Part shown: piece after piece, positions 1-7,580 of the stretch | Numbering within the stretch: the stretch's first letter is position 1 | Layout: every line of letters begins with the position of its first letter | From: Pseudomonas putida | Lineage (GTDB): Bacteria > Pseudomonadota > Gammaproteobacteria > Pseudomonadales > Pseudomonadaceae | Direction of reading: 5' to 3' | Assembly (NCBI RefSeq): GCF_028682175.1 | Contig: NZ_JANHKS010000018.1 | Span: 42,167-106,166 of the forward strand | DNA: 64,000 nt | Notes under the pieces: model-generated | Told to the model about the DNA's origin: nothing | Database searches by the model: none | What the model saw: the letters and a program-made list of their open reading frames with translations, nothing else | Position numbers and translations under genes: made by a program

Positions 1-758
1 CCTTTGGCACGCTTGAGGAAGTCCCGGTCGCCGGGCGAGTCGCCTTCGGGGTAGTCGGAATAGGGATGGTAGGCGGCAATGATGTTCTGGCCCGCCAGGC
101 CCTGATCCACCATCGACTGCAGCATGTAGCTGGTCGAGCCGCGTATCTGCCCGTAATAGGCGACACCGGCGGTGACCACGGGTTTGCCCGGCAAGGCGCT
201 GCGGATCGCGTTTGCGGTGGTGGTCAGGAGTTCGTAGTAGGCGGCAGGATCAGCCTGGGGCAACCAGGCAATGTTCGGCTCGTTCCACACCTGCCAGTGG
301 CTGACCTGCGGGTAGTGTTGGGCCAGGGCAGTCATGCGTTCGGCGAACAGGCTGTTGTCGCGCGGCGGGTACTGGTCGGTGTTGCTCGCGCCCTGGGGGG
401 CGGTGCTGTCGAAGGACGCGGACCCTCCCAGATACGCCACGGTATTGAGGTGGTGCGGCAGGGCTGCGGCCATGGCGGCATCCAGATCCGCCAGGTTGTA
501 CTGGCCCTGCACGGGTTCGAGCATGGGCCAGCGCAGGCCCCAGCGAACCCAGTTCAGCCCAAGGTCATCCAGACGAGTCATCTGCTTGTGATAGATGTCC
601 TGGGGGAATTCATGAAACTGCACGTTGACCCCCAGAAAATCCTTCCAGGTGATCGAACGTTGGGCTTTGAGAAGGGTTTCGGCCTGCGCCGTGGCACTTG
701 CCAGAACCAGCAGACAGAGGCCAAGTGCGTTCACGCAGGTCGAGCGTGCGTGTTTCAT
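1..758 (-). CDS. GH39-type glycoside hydrolase (PslG-like), 3' end beyond window
   Basis: Incomplete gene read leftwards; its C-terminal part lies outside the window. The ATG at 756-758 follows an AGGAG about 10 nt upstream. Residues 1-26 form a Sec signal peptide ending ATAQA, so the enzyme is exported. The mature part opens with ITWKDFLGVNVQFHEFP and carries W-Q-V-W-NEPN, the beta-4 strand acid/base Glu motif of clan GH-A enzymes such as GH39. PslG, the Psl-degrading and biosynthetic glycosidase of Pseudomonas, is the closest analogue I know. It follows a GDP-mannose enzyme, but a terminator lies between them, so it probably has its own promoter at 759-880. The exact polysaccharide substrate is not deducible. 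The second catalytic Glu would lie beyond the edge. Confidence 0.75.
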   Translation of the reverse strand, partial: MKHARSTCVNALGLCLLVLASATAQAETLLKAQRSITWKDFLGVNVQFHEFPQDIYHKQMTRLDDLGLNWVRWGLRWPMLEPVQGQYNLADLDAAMAAALPHHLNTVAYLGGSASFDSTAPQGASNTDQYPPRDNSLFAERMTALAQHYPQVSHWQVWNEPNIAWLPQADPAAYYELLTTTANAIRSALPGKPVVTAGVAYYGQIRGSTSYMLQSMVDQGLAGQNIIAAYHPYSDYPEGDSPGDRDFLKRAK

Positions 759-882
759 TGGTCCGGAACTCCTGTCATGCATGAATACGACTCCCTTGCG
801 GGTAAGACAATCATGTCGGCTGCACTGCCAAGTCCAATATGGCGCGGGTCAAGCGGTGTAGGGCAGTGGTGCCTCGTGTGGC

Positions 883-918
883 TGAAAACAGAGGCAGCCG
901 CGAGGGGACGCGGCTGCC
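883..918 (-). terminator. Rho-independent terminator after the manC-type gene
   Basis: Perfect 10-bp inverted repeat 893-902 / 909-918 with a 6-nt loop. On the minus strand it is followed by TCTGTTTT. It sits just past the stop of the gene ending at 935 and before the GH39-type gene. Confidence 0.75.
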
Positions 919-934
919 GGTTGGCGCATGCGGA

Positions 935-2389
935 TCAGACTTTCGGCGCGTCCGGCACCCGGCCGTAGATGTCGGTGAACCGCACGATGTCATCTTCTCC
1001 GAGGTATTCGCCGCTCTGCACCTCGATCATCACCAGGTCGATCACGCCAGGGTTCACCAGTCGATGGGTGTGGCCGGGCTTGATGAACGTCGACTCGTTG
1101 GTGTCGAGCATGAATTCGCGCTCGCCATTGGTCACCCTGGCCATGCCGCTGACCACGATCCAGTGCTCACTGCGGTGGTGGTGCATCTGCAGAGACAGCG
1201 AACCCTGGGGCTTGACCACGATGCGCTTGATCTTGAAGCGCTTGCCTTCTTCAAGCACCGTGTACGTGCCCCATGGCCGGGTCACGGTGTTGTGCAGCAG
1301 GTACGCCGGGTGACCCTGGCGCTTGAGTTCCTGAGCCAGGACTTTCACCTCCTGGGTGCGCGCCGCATCGGCGATCAGCAGCGCATCCGGCGTGTCGATG
1401 ATGACCAGGTTGTCCAGGCCGACGCCGCCGACCAGACGTTTCTTGGAGTCGATGTAGCAGTTGGTGACGTCGTGCAGCACCACCTGGCCGTTGAACTGGT
1501 TGCCGTTTTCGTCGGCCGGCGCCAGTTCGCGGATCGCCTGCCAGGAGCCGATGTCGCTCCAGCCCAGTTCGCAAGGCACCACCGCCACTTTCTGCGAGCG
1601 TTCCATGAGGGCGTAGTCGATGGAAATGTCCGGTGCCAGCGCGAAGGTCGCCGCGTCCAGCTCCATCTGCAGCTCGTTGCTGCCCTGTTTGCTGTTGCAC
1701 TGGGACAGGCAATGGCGCACGGCTGTGAGCACGTCCGGGGCATGGAACTCAAGCTCGCGCAGCACCACATCCACCCGCATGCAGAACATGCCGGCGTTCC
1801 ACAGGTGCAGGCCGCCCTTGAGGTATTCCCCTGCCGTGGCGGCATCGGGCTTCTCGACGAAGCGCGCCACCTGGTAGGCCTTGCCGCTCAGTGCCTGACC
1901 CTTTTCGATATACCCGAAGCCGGTTTCGGCGCGGGTCGGGATCAGCCCGAAGGTCACCATCCAGCCTTCGTCGGCCAGCTTCTGCGCATCCTGGACCGCA
2001 GCGGCGAACGCCTCGACGTCGTGGATCAGATGGTCAGCCGGCAGGATCAGCAACTGCGCATCGTCACCATGCAGAGCCTGCACATGCAGTGCGGCGGCGG
2101 CGATGGCCGGTGCAGTGTTGCGTCCGAAGGGTTCGAGAATGAAATCCAGATGAACCTTGTGCTTGTTCAGCAGCCGGTAGTCATCCACGGTGCGGAAATA
2201 CACTTCGCGGTTGGTCACGGTCAGGACGCTTTCAACCCCGACCAGGCTGCTGGCTCGGTTGAAGGTCTTCTGCAGCAGGCTTTCGCCATCCGGCAGGCGC
2301 ATGAACGGTTTGGGCATGGCTTCACGGGAGACTGGCCACAGCCGGGTGCCGGCACCGCCGGCGATAATGCAGGGAATCAGGGTGCCCAT
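935..2389 (-). CDS. Mannose-1-phosphate guanylyltransferase / mannose-6-phosphate isomerase (PslB/AlgA type)
   Basis: 484 residues, the usual size of type II bifunctional PMI-GMP enzymes that make GDP-mannose for exopolysaccharide or LPS. The N-terminal nucleotidyltransferase shows GGAGTRLWPVSREAMPKPF at residues 12-30 and EPFGRNTAPAI near 87. The C-terminal cupin isomerase domain shows QMHHHRSEHWIVVSG near 415, with the metal-binding His residues. ATG at 2389. AlgA, PslB and WbpW are close paralogues, so the pathway cannot be fixed from this gene alone; the neighbouring GH39-type enzyme and the upstream FleQ-type box favour a Psl-like polysaccharide. A strong terminator follows the stop, so it appears to be a single-gene transcript. 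Confidence 0.9.
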   Translation of the reverse strand: MGTLIPCIIAGGAGTRLWPVSREAMPKPFMRLPDGESLLQKTFNRASSLVGVESVLTVTNREVYFRTVDDYRLLNKHKVHLDFILEPFGRNTAPAIAAAALHVQALHGDDAQLLILPADHLIHDVEAFAAAVQDAQKLADEGWMVTFGLIPTRAETGFGYIEKGQALSGKAYQVARFVEKPDAATAGEYLKGGLHLWNAGMFCMRVDVVLRELEFHAPDVLTAVRHCLSQCNSKQGSNELQMELDAATFALAPDISIDYALMERSQKVAVVPCELGWSDIGSWQAIRELAPADENGNQFNGQVVLHDVTNCYIDSKKRLVGGVGLDNLVIIDTPDALLIADAARTQEVKVLAQELKRQGHPAYLLHNTVTRPWGTYTVLEEGKRFKIKRIVVKPQGSLSLQMHHHRSEHWIVVSGMARVTNGEREFMLDTNESTFIKPGHTHRLVNPGVIDLVMIEVQSGEYLGEDDIVRFTDIYGRVPDAPKV

Positions 2390-2939
2390 CAGTAAGCCTC
2401 GCGAGAGAACGGCACTGCAGAAACAGTGCGCAGGAGAGTGTAGAGATCGAATCTGCGGGAACCGTTTTCGATGTACTCAAGGCTTGTGTGCGTCAGCGAT
2501 AGACTGTCGACCGGCTGCAGTGGCATGAAACGTCCTCACATCTTCGATCCATGAATCCATGATTGGCCAATTTGCTCAGCGCTTTCTCAGTAAAAGTCAA
2601 TTTAATGACTTTTCTGCAGGTGTTTCCTGTTTTAGCCAATTATTTGTCGATTAAGCGCTCTCCGCGCCCTTATTTCAATCCCGCTGGTAAGAAAAAAACC
2701 TGTTTTTCTCAGAAATTTTACGGGATGACGTTCTGATGCCGGCCGGCAAACCCTCGAATGAGGGTATCGGGCAGTAAAGCTCATGAAACAGCCCGTGTCA
2801 TGGCAGGGGCAGGGCTTCGCGACGAAATTGCGCTGGCCTCGCAGGCTGCTGGCAAAAAAAATGCCGACGGCAGGGCTTTTTCCTCTCAGGCGAAGGTCAA
2901 CATCTGACGCAATGAATCGCATCAACAGAGGAAGGGACT
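2390..2939. other. 550-bp divergent intergenic region, AT-richer than its surroundings
   Basis: Lies between the manC-type gene (leftward) and yegS (rightward). It holds the FleQ-type box at 2596-2609 and a 6-bp stem hairpin ACCCTC-GAAT-GAGGGT at 2750-2765. A 97-codon open frame at 2632-2925 on the minus strand has no recognisable domain or ribosome site, and I do not count it as a gene. Confidence 0.6.
2596..2609 (-). promoter_or_regulatory. FleQ-type operator (c-di-GMP responsive)
   Basis: Minus strand reads GTCATTAAATTGAC. This matches at every position the FleQ consensus GTCaNTAAAtTGAC that I recall for Pseudomonas aeruginosa biofilm promoters. It is embedded in a perfect 8-bp inverted repeat AAAAGTCA-N6-TGACTTTT (2592-2613). 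It lies 207 bp upstream of the manC-type start. Confidence 0.65.
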
Positions 2940-3848
2940 ATGGCGCAGCGCAGGGCTTTACTGATTCTTCATGGCAAACAGGCGCTCAACGAAGACGTCC
3001 GGGCTGCCGTGGAGCGCAAGCGCAAACACGGTTGGGAGCTTGACGTGCGCTTGACCTGGGAAGGCGGCGACGCCCAGCGCCTGGTCAAGGAGGCACTGGC
3101 AGCAGGGCATACGCAGATCATCGCCGGTGGCGGTGATGGCTCCTTGCGTGACATCGCCGAGGCACTGGCCCAGGCAGGCTCCGAAGCAAGCCTGGCGATT
3201 CTGCCGTTGGGGACGGCCAATGATTTTGCCCGCTCGGCGGGTGTTCCGCTGGAAATCGGTCCGGCGCTCGACTTGCTTGACATCCCCGCACGCACGGTCG
3301 ATATGGGCACCGTCGATGGGCATATGTTCCTGAATATGGCCACCGGTGGTTTTGGCAGCCAGGTGACGGCCAACACCTCGGAGGATCTGAAAAAGGTGCT
3401 GGGGGGCGCGGCGTATCTGTTTACCGGGTTGTCGCGTTTCAGCGAGTTGAAATCAGCCTATGGGGAGTTTAACGGCCCGGATTTCCACTGGCAGGGGGAG
3501 TTGCTGGCGCTAGGCATTGGCAACGGTCGCCAGGCGGGCGGTGGGCATCCGTTGTGCCCCAATGCCCTGGCTGATGACGGGCTGCTGGACGTCAGCATTC
3601 TGCCTGCGCCGCAGGAGGTGGTGGGTACGCTCAAGCGGTTGCTGGAGGGCGGGCTGGGGCTGGACAGTATGTTCGTGCGGGCGCGTTTGCCGTGGGTCGA
3701 ACTCAAGTCTGCCGAGGGGCTGGACATCAATCTGGATGGCGAGCCGCTTCGAGGAGAGCAATTGCGATTCGAAGCGAAGTCTGGGGCGTTGCGTATTCAC
3801 CTGCCGGCGCACTCGCCGTTGCTGGGGCAGGGCAAGCGCATTGGTTGA
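2940..3848 (+). CDS. yegS: YegS-type lipid kinase
   Basis: 302 residues. It has the diacylglycerol/sphingosine-kinase-like catalytic fold: nucleotide-binding GGGDGSLRDIAEAL near residue 63, LGTANDFARS near 90, and a C-terminal beta domain with GNGRQAGGGHPLCPNA near 195 and DGEPL near 270. YegS phosphorylates phosphatidylglycerol in vitro in Escherichia coli; the physiological lipid is uncertain. The ATG follows AGAGGAAGGG, a good ribosome site. It is monocistronic by spacing, with 141 bp to poxB. Confidence 0.92.
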   Translation: MAQRRALLILHGKQALNEDVRAAVERKRKHGWELDVRLTWEGGDAQRLVKEALAAGHTQIIAGGGDGSLRDIAEALAQAGSEASLAILPLGTANDFARSAGVPLEIGPALDLLDIPARTVDMGTVDGHMFLNMATGGFGSQVTANTSEDLKKVLGGAAYLFTGLSRFSELKSAYGEFNGPDFHWQGELLALGIGNGRQAGGGHPLCPNALADDGLLDVSILPAPQEVVGTLKRLLEGGLGLDSMFVRARLPWVELKSAEGLDINLDGEPLRGEQLRFEAKSGALRIHLPAHSPLLGQGKRIG

Positions 3849-3989
3849 TGTGGGAGTTCGGTGAGGGTCGGGCGGTTTACATCTTCACAACCACTGAACT
3901 GTGCCGGACCCTACAGGTCGATTTGAAACGACGCGCATTGCAGCCGTTTGCCTTGCGCGCATTTTTCGACTCGACAAGGAACCCGCCCC

Positions 3990-5711
3990 ATGTCCAGCAC
4001 GACCCTCGCCGATTACCTCGCCCAAACCCTCGCCGCCGCAGGCGTTTCGAAGATCTGGGGGGTGAGTGGCGACAGCCTGAACGGCCTGACCGACAGCCTC
4101 GAACGCCTGGGCAAGATCAAATGGATGCACACCCGTCACGAGGAAGTCGCAGCCTTCGCCGCAGGTGCCGAGGCGGCGTCCACCGGCAAGCTTGCGGTGT
4201 GCGCCGGCAGTTGCGGGCCGGGCAACCTGCATTTGATCAATGGCCTGTACGACTGCCATCGCAGCCGGGTCCCGGTGCTGGCAATCGCGGCGCAGATTCC
4301 ATCCTCTGAAATCGGCCTGAATTATTTTCAGGAAACCCACCCCACGGACCTGTTCAAGGAATGCAGCCACTTCGTCGAAGCGGTGAACAGCGCCGAGCAG
4401 TTTCCCCGGGTGCTGGAGCGGGCCATGCGCGCGGCCATCAGCCAGCGCGGTGTGGCGGTGATTGTGATTCCGGGGGATGTTGCGCTCAGCCCCGGCCCTG
4501 ACGCCAAGCCAGCCTGGGTTGAACCTGCTGCGGCGCGGGTGATTCCGGCTGAGTCCGACCTGCTGAAGCTGGTGGAGATTCTCGACAAATCCAAAGCCGT
4601 GACGCTGCTCTGCGGTGCCGGGTGCGCCGAGGCCCATGACCAAGTGGTGGCGCTCGCGGAAAAGCTCTCGGCCCCCGTGGTGCACGCCCTGCGCTGCAAG
4701 CAGTACATCGAGTACGCCAACCCCTTCGACGTTGGCATGACCGGGCTGATCGGTTTCAGCTCCGGTTATCATGCGATGCTCAACTGCGACACGCTGGTGA
4801 TCCTGGGCAGCAGTTTTCCTTACCGCAATTTTTATCCCGAGAAAGCCAAGGTCATCCAGATCGACATCGACCCGGCCGCCCTCGGGCGTCGTGTGCCGCT
4901 GACCCTGGGGCTGACCGGTGGCATTGCCGAAACCATCGTCGCGCTGCTGCCACGGCTCAAGTCCCACACCGACCGCAAGTTCCTCGACAAGGCACTGGCG
5001 CACTACGCCAAGTCCCGCGAAGAGCTGGACGAACTGGCCACGCCTTCGGCCCATGGTGAGCCGATTCACCCGCAGTATTTGACGCGCATGGTGGATGCCT
5101 ACGCAGACCCTGATGCGATCTTCACCGTGGACTTTGGCACGCCGACGCTGTGGGCTGCGCGCTACCTCACCATGAACGGCCAGCGCTCGCTGATCGGCTC
5201 GTTCAACCACGGCTCCATGGCCAACGCCATGCCCCAGGCTTTGGGGGCCAAGGCGGCGTTTCCACAGCGTCAGGTGGTGGCGCTGTGCGGTGACGGCGGG
5301 ATTTCCATGCTCATGGGTGATCTGCTGAGCATTCGCCAGCTCAACCTGCCGATCAAGATGGTGGTGTTCAACAACAGCTCGCTGGGCTTTGTTGCCATGG
5401 AGATGCAGGCCAGCGGCTATGTACCTCACGACACCGATCTGCACAGCACCAATTTCGCCAATATCGCGATTGGCGCGGGCATCCTGGGGATTCGCGTGGA
5501 GGACAGCGCCGACCTGCCCAACGCGCTGAAAAAGGCCTTCGAGCATCCGGGGCCAGTGCTGATCGATGTGGTCACCGCCAAACAGGAACTGGGCCTGCCG
5601 CCCAAGATCAAGCTGGCCCAGGCCAAGGGCTTCAGCCTGTTCATGTTGAAGGCGGTGATGAACGGCAAGGCCGATCAAGTGCTGGAGTTGGCCAAGACCA
5701 ATTTCCGATAG
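3990..5711 (+). CDS. poxB: Pyruvate dehydrogenase (ubiquinone) / pyruvate oxidase, ThDP-dependent
   Basis: 573 residues from the ATG preceded by AAGGAA; the open frame extends 14 codons further upstream without support. It decarboxylates pyruvate oxidatively to acetate and CO2, passing electrons to ubiquinone at the membrane. Visible: catalytic Glu in [14 protein letters not shown] near residue 50, PGDVALSPG in the middle domain, FAD-domain segment, and the ThDP motif [11 protein letters not shown]...VVFNN (GDG-N about 25-NN) near residues 434-461. The C-terminal amphipathic membrane-binding tail typical of PoxB fits [20 protein letters not shown]. Stand-alone gene ended by a REP pair. Possible role in stationary-phase overflow metabolism. 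Confidence 0.92.
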   Translation: MSSTTLADYLAQTLAAAGVSKIWGVSGDSLNGLTDSLERLGKIKWMHTRHEEVAAFAAGAEAASTGKLAVCAGSCGPGNLHLINGLYDCHRSRVPVLAIAAQIPSSEIGLNYFQETHPTDLFKECSHFVEAVNSAEQFPRVLERAMRAAISQRGVAVIVIPGDVALSPGPDAKPAWVEPAAARVIPAESDLLKLVEILDKSKAVTLLCGAGCAEAHDQVVALAEKLSAPVVHALRCKQYIEYANPFDVGMTGLIGFSSGYHAMLNCDTLVILGSSFPYRNFYPEKAKVIQIDIDPAALGRRVPLTLGLTGGIAETIVALLPRLKSHTDRKFLDKALAHYAKSREELDELATPSAHGEPIHPQYLTRMVDAYADPDAIFTVDFGTPTLWAARYLTMNGQRSLIGSFNHGSMANAMPQALGAKAAFPQRQVVALCGDGGISMLMGDLLSIRQLNLPIKMVVFNNSSLGFVAMEMQASGYVPHDTDLHSTNFANIAIGAGILGIRVEDSADLPNALKKAFEHPGPVLIDVVTAKQELGLPPKIKLAQAKGFSLFMLKAVMNGKADQVLELAKTNFR

Positions 5712-5728
5712 TTGAATCGCGGTTCACT

Positions 5729-5818
5729 CGTAGCAGCACGGCTTGCCGGCGGGAGCGGTGTGTCAATCGACATCAACGTGTCAAATACACCGCCCCGCCG
5801 GCAAGCCGTGCTGCTACG
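5729..5818. repeat. REP pair (BIME), class a
   Basis: Inverted copies beginning CGTAGCAGCACGGCTTGCCG and ending GCAAGCCGTGCTGCTACG, about 40 bp apart. It sits between converging poxB and the LysR gene. Confidence 0.9.
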
Positions 5819-5822
5819 AGGG

Positions 5823-6677
5823 CTAACCAAGGCAGCTTCTGAAGAGGCGCTGCAACGGCAACTGCCGATTGGCATGGCGCATCACCAGCGCCAGTTCCCG
5901 GTAGAAGGTGAGGGCACCCAGTTCGATGATGCGGATACTGGATGCCCGCTCAAGCCACAGCCCCGCCCGCGGCACCAGCGACACCCCAAGCCCCGCCTCG
6001 ACCATGCGCACGATGGCGTCCACTTCATCCAGCTCGAGGCCGGCCACGGTCTCGATTTTCTGTTCCCGCAAAAAGCGCGTCACTTGTCGCCCGCCGAACG
6101 AATGCCGGTCGTAGCGGACAAACCGTTGCTCGCGCAGCAGCGTCAGCGCATCGTCTCCTTCGATATGACTGGGCGCGATCAGCACGAAGGGTTCGCGCTC
6201 GATCACCTCCAGGTGCAACTCCTTGGGCAGCGCAAACGGCGGGCGGATCAGGATAGCCAGATCGATTTCGCCAGCGTCCACGTTGTTGAGCAAAACCTGC
6301 GACACCCCGGGCACGACCTTGGCTTCGACGGTCGGTGCCTGACGGTTGAGTTCCACCAGCGCCGCAGGCAGCAGTCCGGTCTGGACGGTGGCGATGGCCC
6401 CGATCAGCAGTTCGCCGTAATAGCCGCTGTCGGCATGGGGCGCTGCCATGCGTTCGAACAGTTCGACGATTTCCCGGGCCATGGGCAGCGCCCGCTGGCC
6501 GGCAGCGTTGAGCGTGGCGCTGCGGCCACTGCGATCGAACAGCGGCGTGCCCAGGGCTTTTTCCAGGGTGCGTATCTGGGCGCTGACCGCCGATTGCGTC
6601 AGCCCCACCTGATTGCCTGCGGCGACAAAGGTGCCCAGCCGTTCCACGCTGAGAAAGGTTTTCAGTTCACGAATCAC
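5823..6677 (-). CDS. LysR-family transcriptional regulator
   Basis: 284 residues. N-terminal winged helix-turn-helix (residues 1-60: FLSVERLGTFVAAGNQVGLT-QSAVSAQIRTLE), followed by the LysR periplasmic-binding-like effector domain. It is transcribed divergently from a VOC-family protein gene 106 bp away. Two inverted repeats sit in that gap, which is the usual layout for a LysR regulator acting on its neighbour and itself. The effector is unknown. The family subgroup resembles regulators controlling single oxidoreductase or VOC genes in Pseudomonas, but I cannot name an orthologue. Confidence 0.9.
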   Translation of the reverse strand: MIRELKTFLSVERLGTFVAAGNQVGLTQSAVSAQIRTLEKALGTPLFDRSGRSATLNAAGQRALPMAREIVELFERMAAPHADSGYYGELLIGAIATVQTGLLPAALVELNRQAPTVEAKVVPGVSQVLLNNVDAGEIDLAILIRPPFALPKELHLEVIEREPFVLIAPSHIEGDDALTLLREQRFVRYDRHSFGGRQVTRFLREQKIETVAGLELDEVDAIVRMVEAGLGVSLVPRAGLWLERASSIRIIELGALTFYRELALVMRHANRQLPLQRLFRSCLG

Positions 6678-6695
6678 GGTAACTCACTGATCGAA

Positions 6696-6722
6696 ATAAT
6701 TGTGGCTCGACGCAAAAATTAT
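6696..6722. promoter_or_regulatory. Candidate LysR operator, inverted repeat ATAATT-N15-AATTAT
   Basis: ATAATT at 6696-6701 and AATTAT at 6717-6722, in the divergent gap between the LysR gene and the VOC gene. The size fits a LysR dimer-of-dimers half site. No direct evidence of binding. Confidence 0.4.
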
Positions 6723-6723
6723 G

Positions 6724-6740
6724 ATCTTTCAATCAAAGAT
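6724..6740. promoter_or_regulatory. Candidate LysR box, perfect inverted repeat ATCTTT-N5-AAAGAT
   Basis: Perfect 6-5-6 inverted repeat containing a T-N11-A core, as in LysR recognition sites. It is 44 bp upstream of the likely VOC start codon. Confidence 0.45.
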
Positions 6741-6783
6741 TCAATGGGCAAAGATGATCGCATCCCATCAAGAGGAAATGTCC

Positions 6784-7224
6784 GTGACCGCCACCACCCA
6801 GAAGCTCTCGCCGTTTCACCTAGCCATCCCCGTATTCGATCTGGCCGCCGCCCGGCATTTCTACGCCAATGTGTTCAACCTGCCGGAAGGCCGCTCCAGC
6901 GATCATTGGGTGGATTTCGATTTCTTCGGCCACCAATTGGTGATCCACGAGCACCCGAAAACCGACTCCCAGGCCCACGCCGGCACCAATGCGGTGGACG
7001 GCCATGACGTGCCGGTGCCGCATTTCGGCGTGGTCCTGGACTGGGAGGAGTGGGAAGCCCTGGCGGACCGTCTGCAGAGCCAGAGCGTGAAGTTCGTGAT
7101 CGAACCCTATGTGCGTTTCAAGGGGCAGGTCGGCGAGCAGGCCACGATGTTCCTGTTCGACCCGTGCGGCAATGCGCTGGAGTTCAAGGCGTTCAAGGAC
7201 ATCGGGCAGTTGTTTGCCAAGTAG
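6784..7224 (+). CDS. VOC-superfamily protein (glyoxalase/extradiol dioxygenase fold)
   Basis: 146 residues from a GTG start; GAGGA lies 7 nt before this GTG. The in-frame ATG two codons earlier directly abuts the purine run and is less likely. Metal-ligand positions of the VOC fold are visible: His in PFHLAIPV near the start, His in VPHFGVVL mid-protein, and Glu in NALEFKAF near the end. The short length and DPCGN segment match a conserved Pseudomonas family annotated only as VOC/glyoxalase. Substrate unknown. It is divergent from a LysR regulator that probably controls it. It could be a detoxification or ring-cleavage enzyme; the sequence does not decide. Confidence 0.85.
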   Translation: MTATTQKLSPFHLAIPVFDLAAARHFYANVFNLPEGRSSDHWVDFDFFGHQLVIHEHPKTDSQAHAGTNAVDGHDVPVPHFGVVLDWEEWEALADRLQSQSVKFVIEPYVRFKGQVGEQATMFLFDPCGNALEFKAFKDIGQLFAK

Positions 7225-7240
7225 ATAGAGACACGCATTC

Positions 7241-7331
7241 CGTAGCAGCACGGCTTGCCGGCGGGAGCGGTGCGTCAGGCGACTCATCTGTGTCAGACGT
7301 ACCGCTCCCGCCGGCAAGCCGTGCTGCTACG
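7241..7331. repeat. REP pair (BIME), class a
   Basis: CGTAGCAGCACGGCTTGCCG and its inverted partner GCAAGCCGTGCTGCTACG enclose about 50 bp of variable sequence, directly after the VOC gene. Confidence 0.9.
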
Positions 7332-7580
7332 GGTTAACTAACTAATTGGATCCCGATTTGTAATAACTGTACAAGTAAACCCCGCAAAACTGCCTTTATC
7401 CATTCAGAAAACCGTCCAACTAAAAAGAACGACGACCGGCGCTCAACTCCCCATCCACGCTGCCGAACTATATTTCGAGCCGCGTCTTCCCTTTCTTCGG
7501 GCGACCCCGTAAAAAGCGCAGCGCGCGCCTGATCGGCACGCCATCCCGTCGCTGTCATTCTTGGTTATGGACACAATCGT
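7332..7580 (+). other. Leader region of the chemoreceptor gene
   Basis: No open frame with gene-like features. It contains the FliA-like promoter at 7443-7469. The last 100 bp would be an untranslated leader. Confidence 0.4.
7443..7469 (+). promoter_or_regulatory. Possible FliA (sigma-28) promoter of the chemoreceptor
   Basis: TCAACTCC-N11-GCCGAACT compared with the consensus TAAAGTTT-N11-GCCGATAA. The spacing is exact and the -10 good, but the -35 is weak (4 of 8). Chemoreceptor genes are commonly FliA-dependent. Confidence 0.4.

Noticed and set aside
839..2395. 518-codon open frame on the plus strand opposite the manC-type gene
   Set aside because: It is the complementary-frame shadow of a clear PMI-GMP gene, His/Gln/Val-rich in the manner of GC-rich antisense frames, with no domain.
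2868..2885. Terminator or small RNA end near the A-run and CTTTTT before yegS
   Set aside because: The stem around TGCCGACGGCA has too small a loop and mismatches; not convincing in either direction.
2632..2925. 97-codon frame in the manC/yegS gap
   Set aside because: No ribosome site, no conserved motif, and it covers the regulatory palindromes.
3885..5678. 597-codon antisense frame over poxB
   Set aside because: poxB has all ThDP-enzyme motifs in the opposite strand; the antisense product is a composition artefact.
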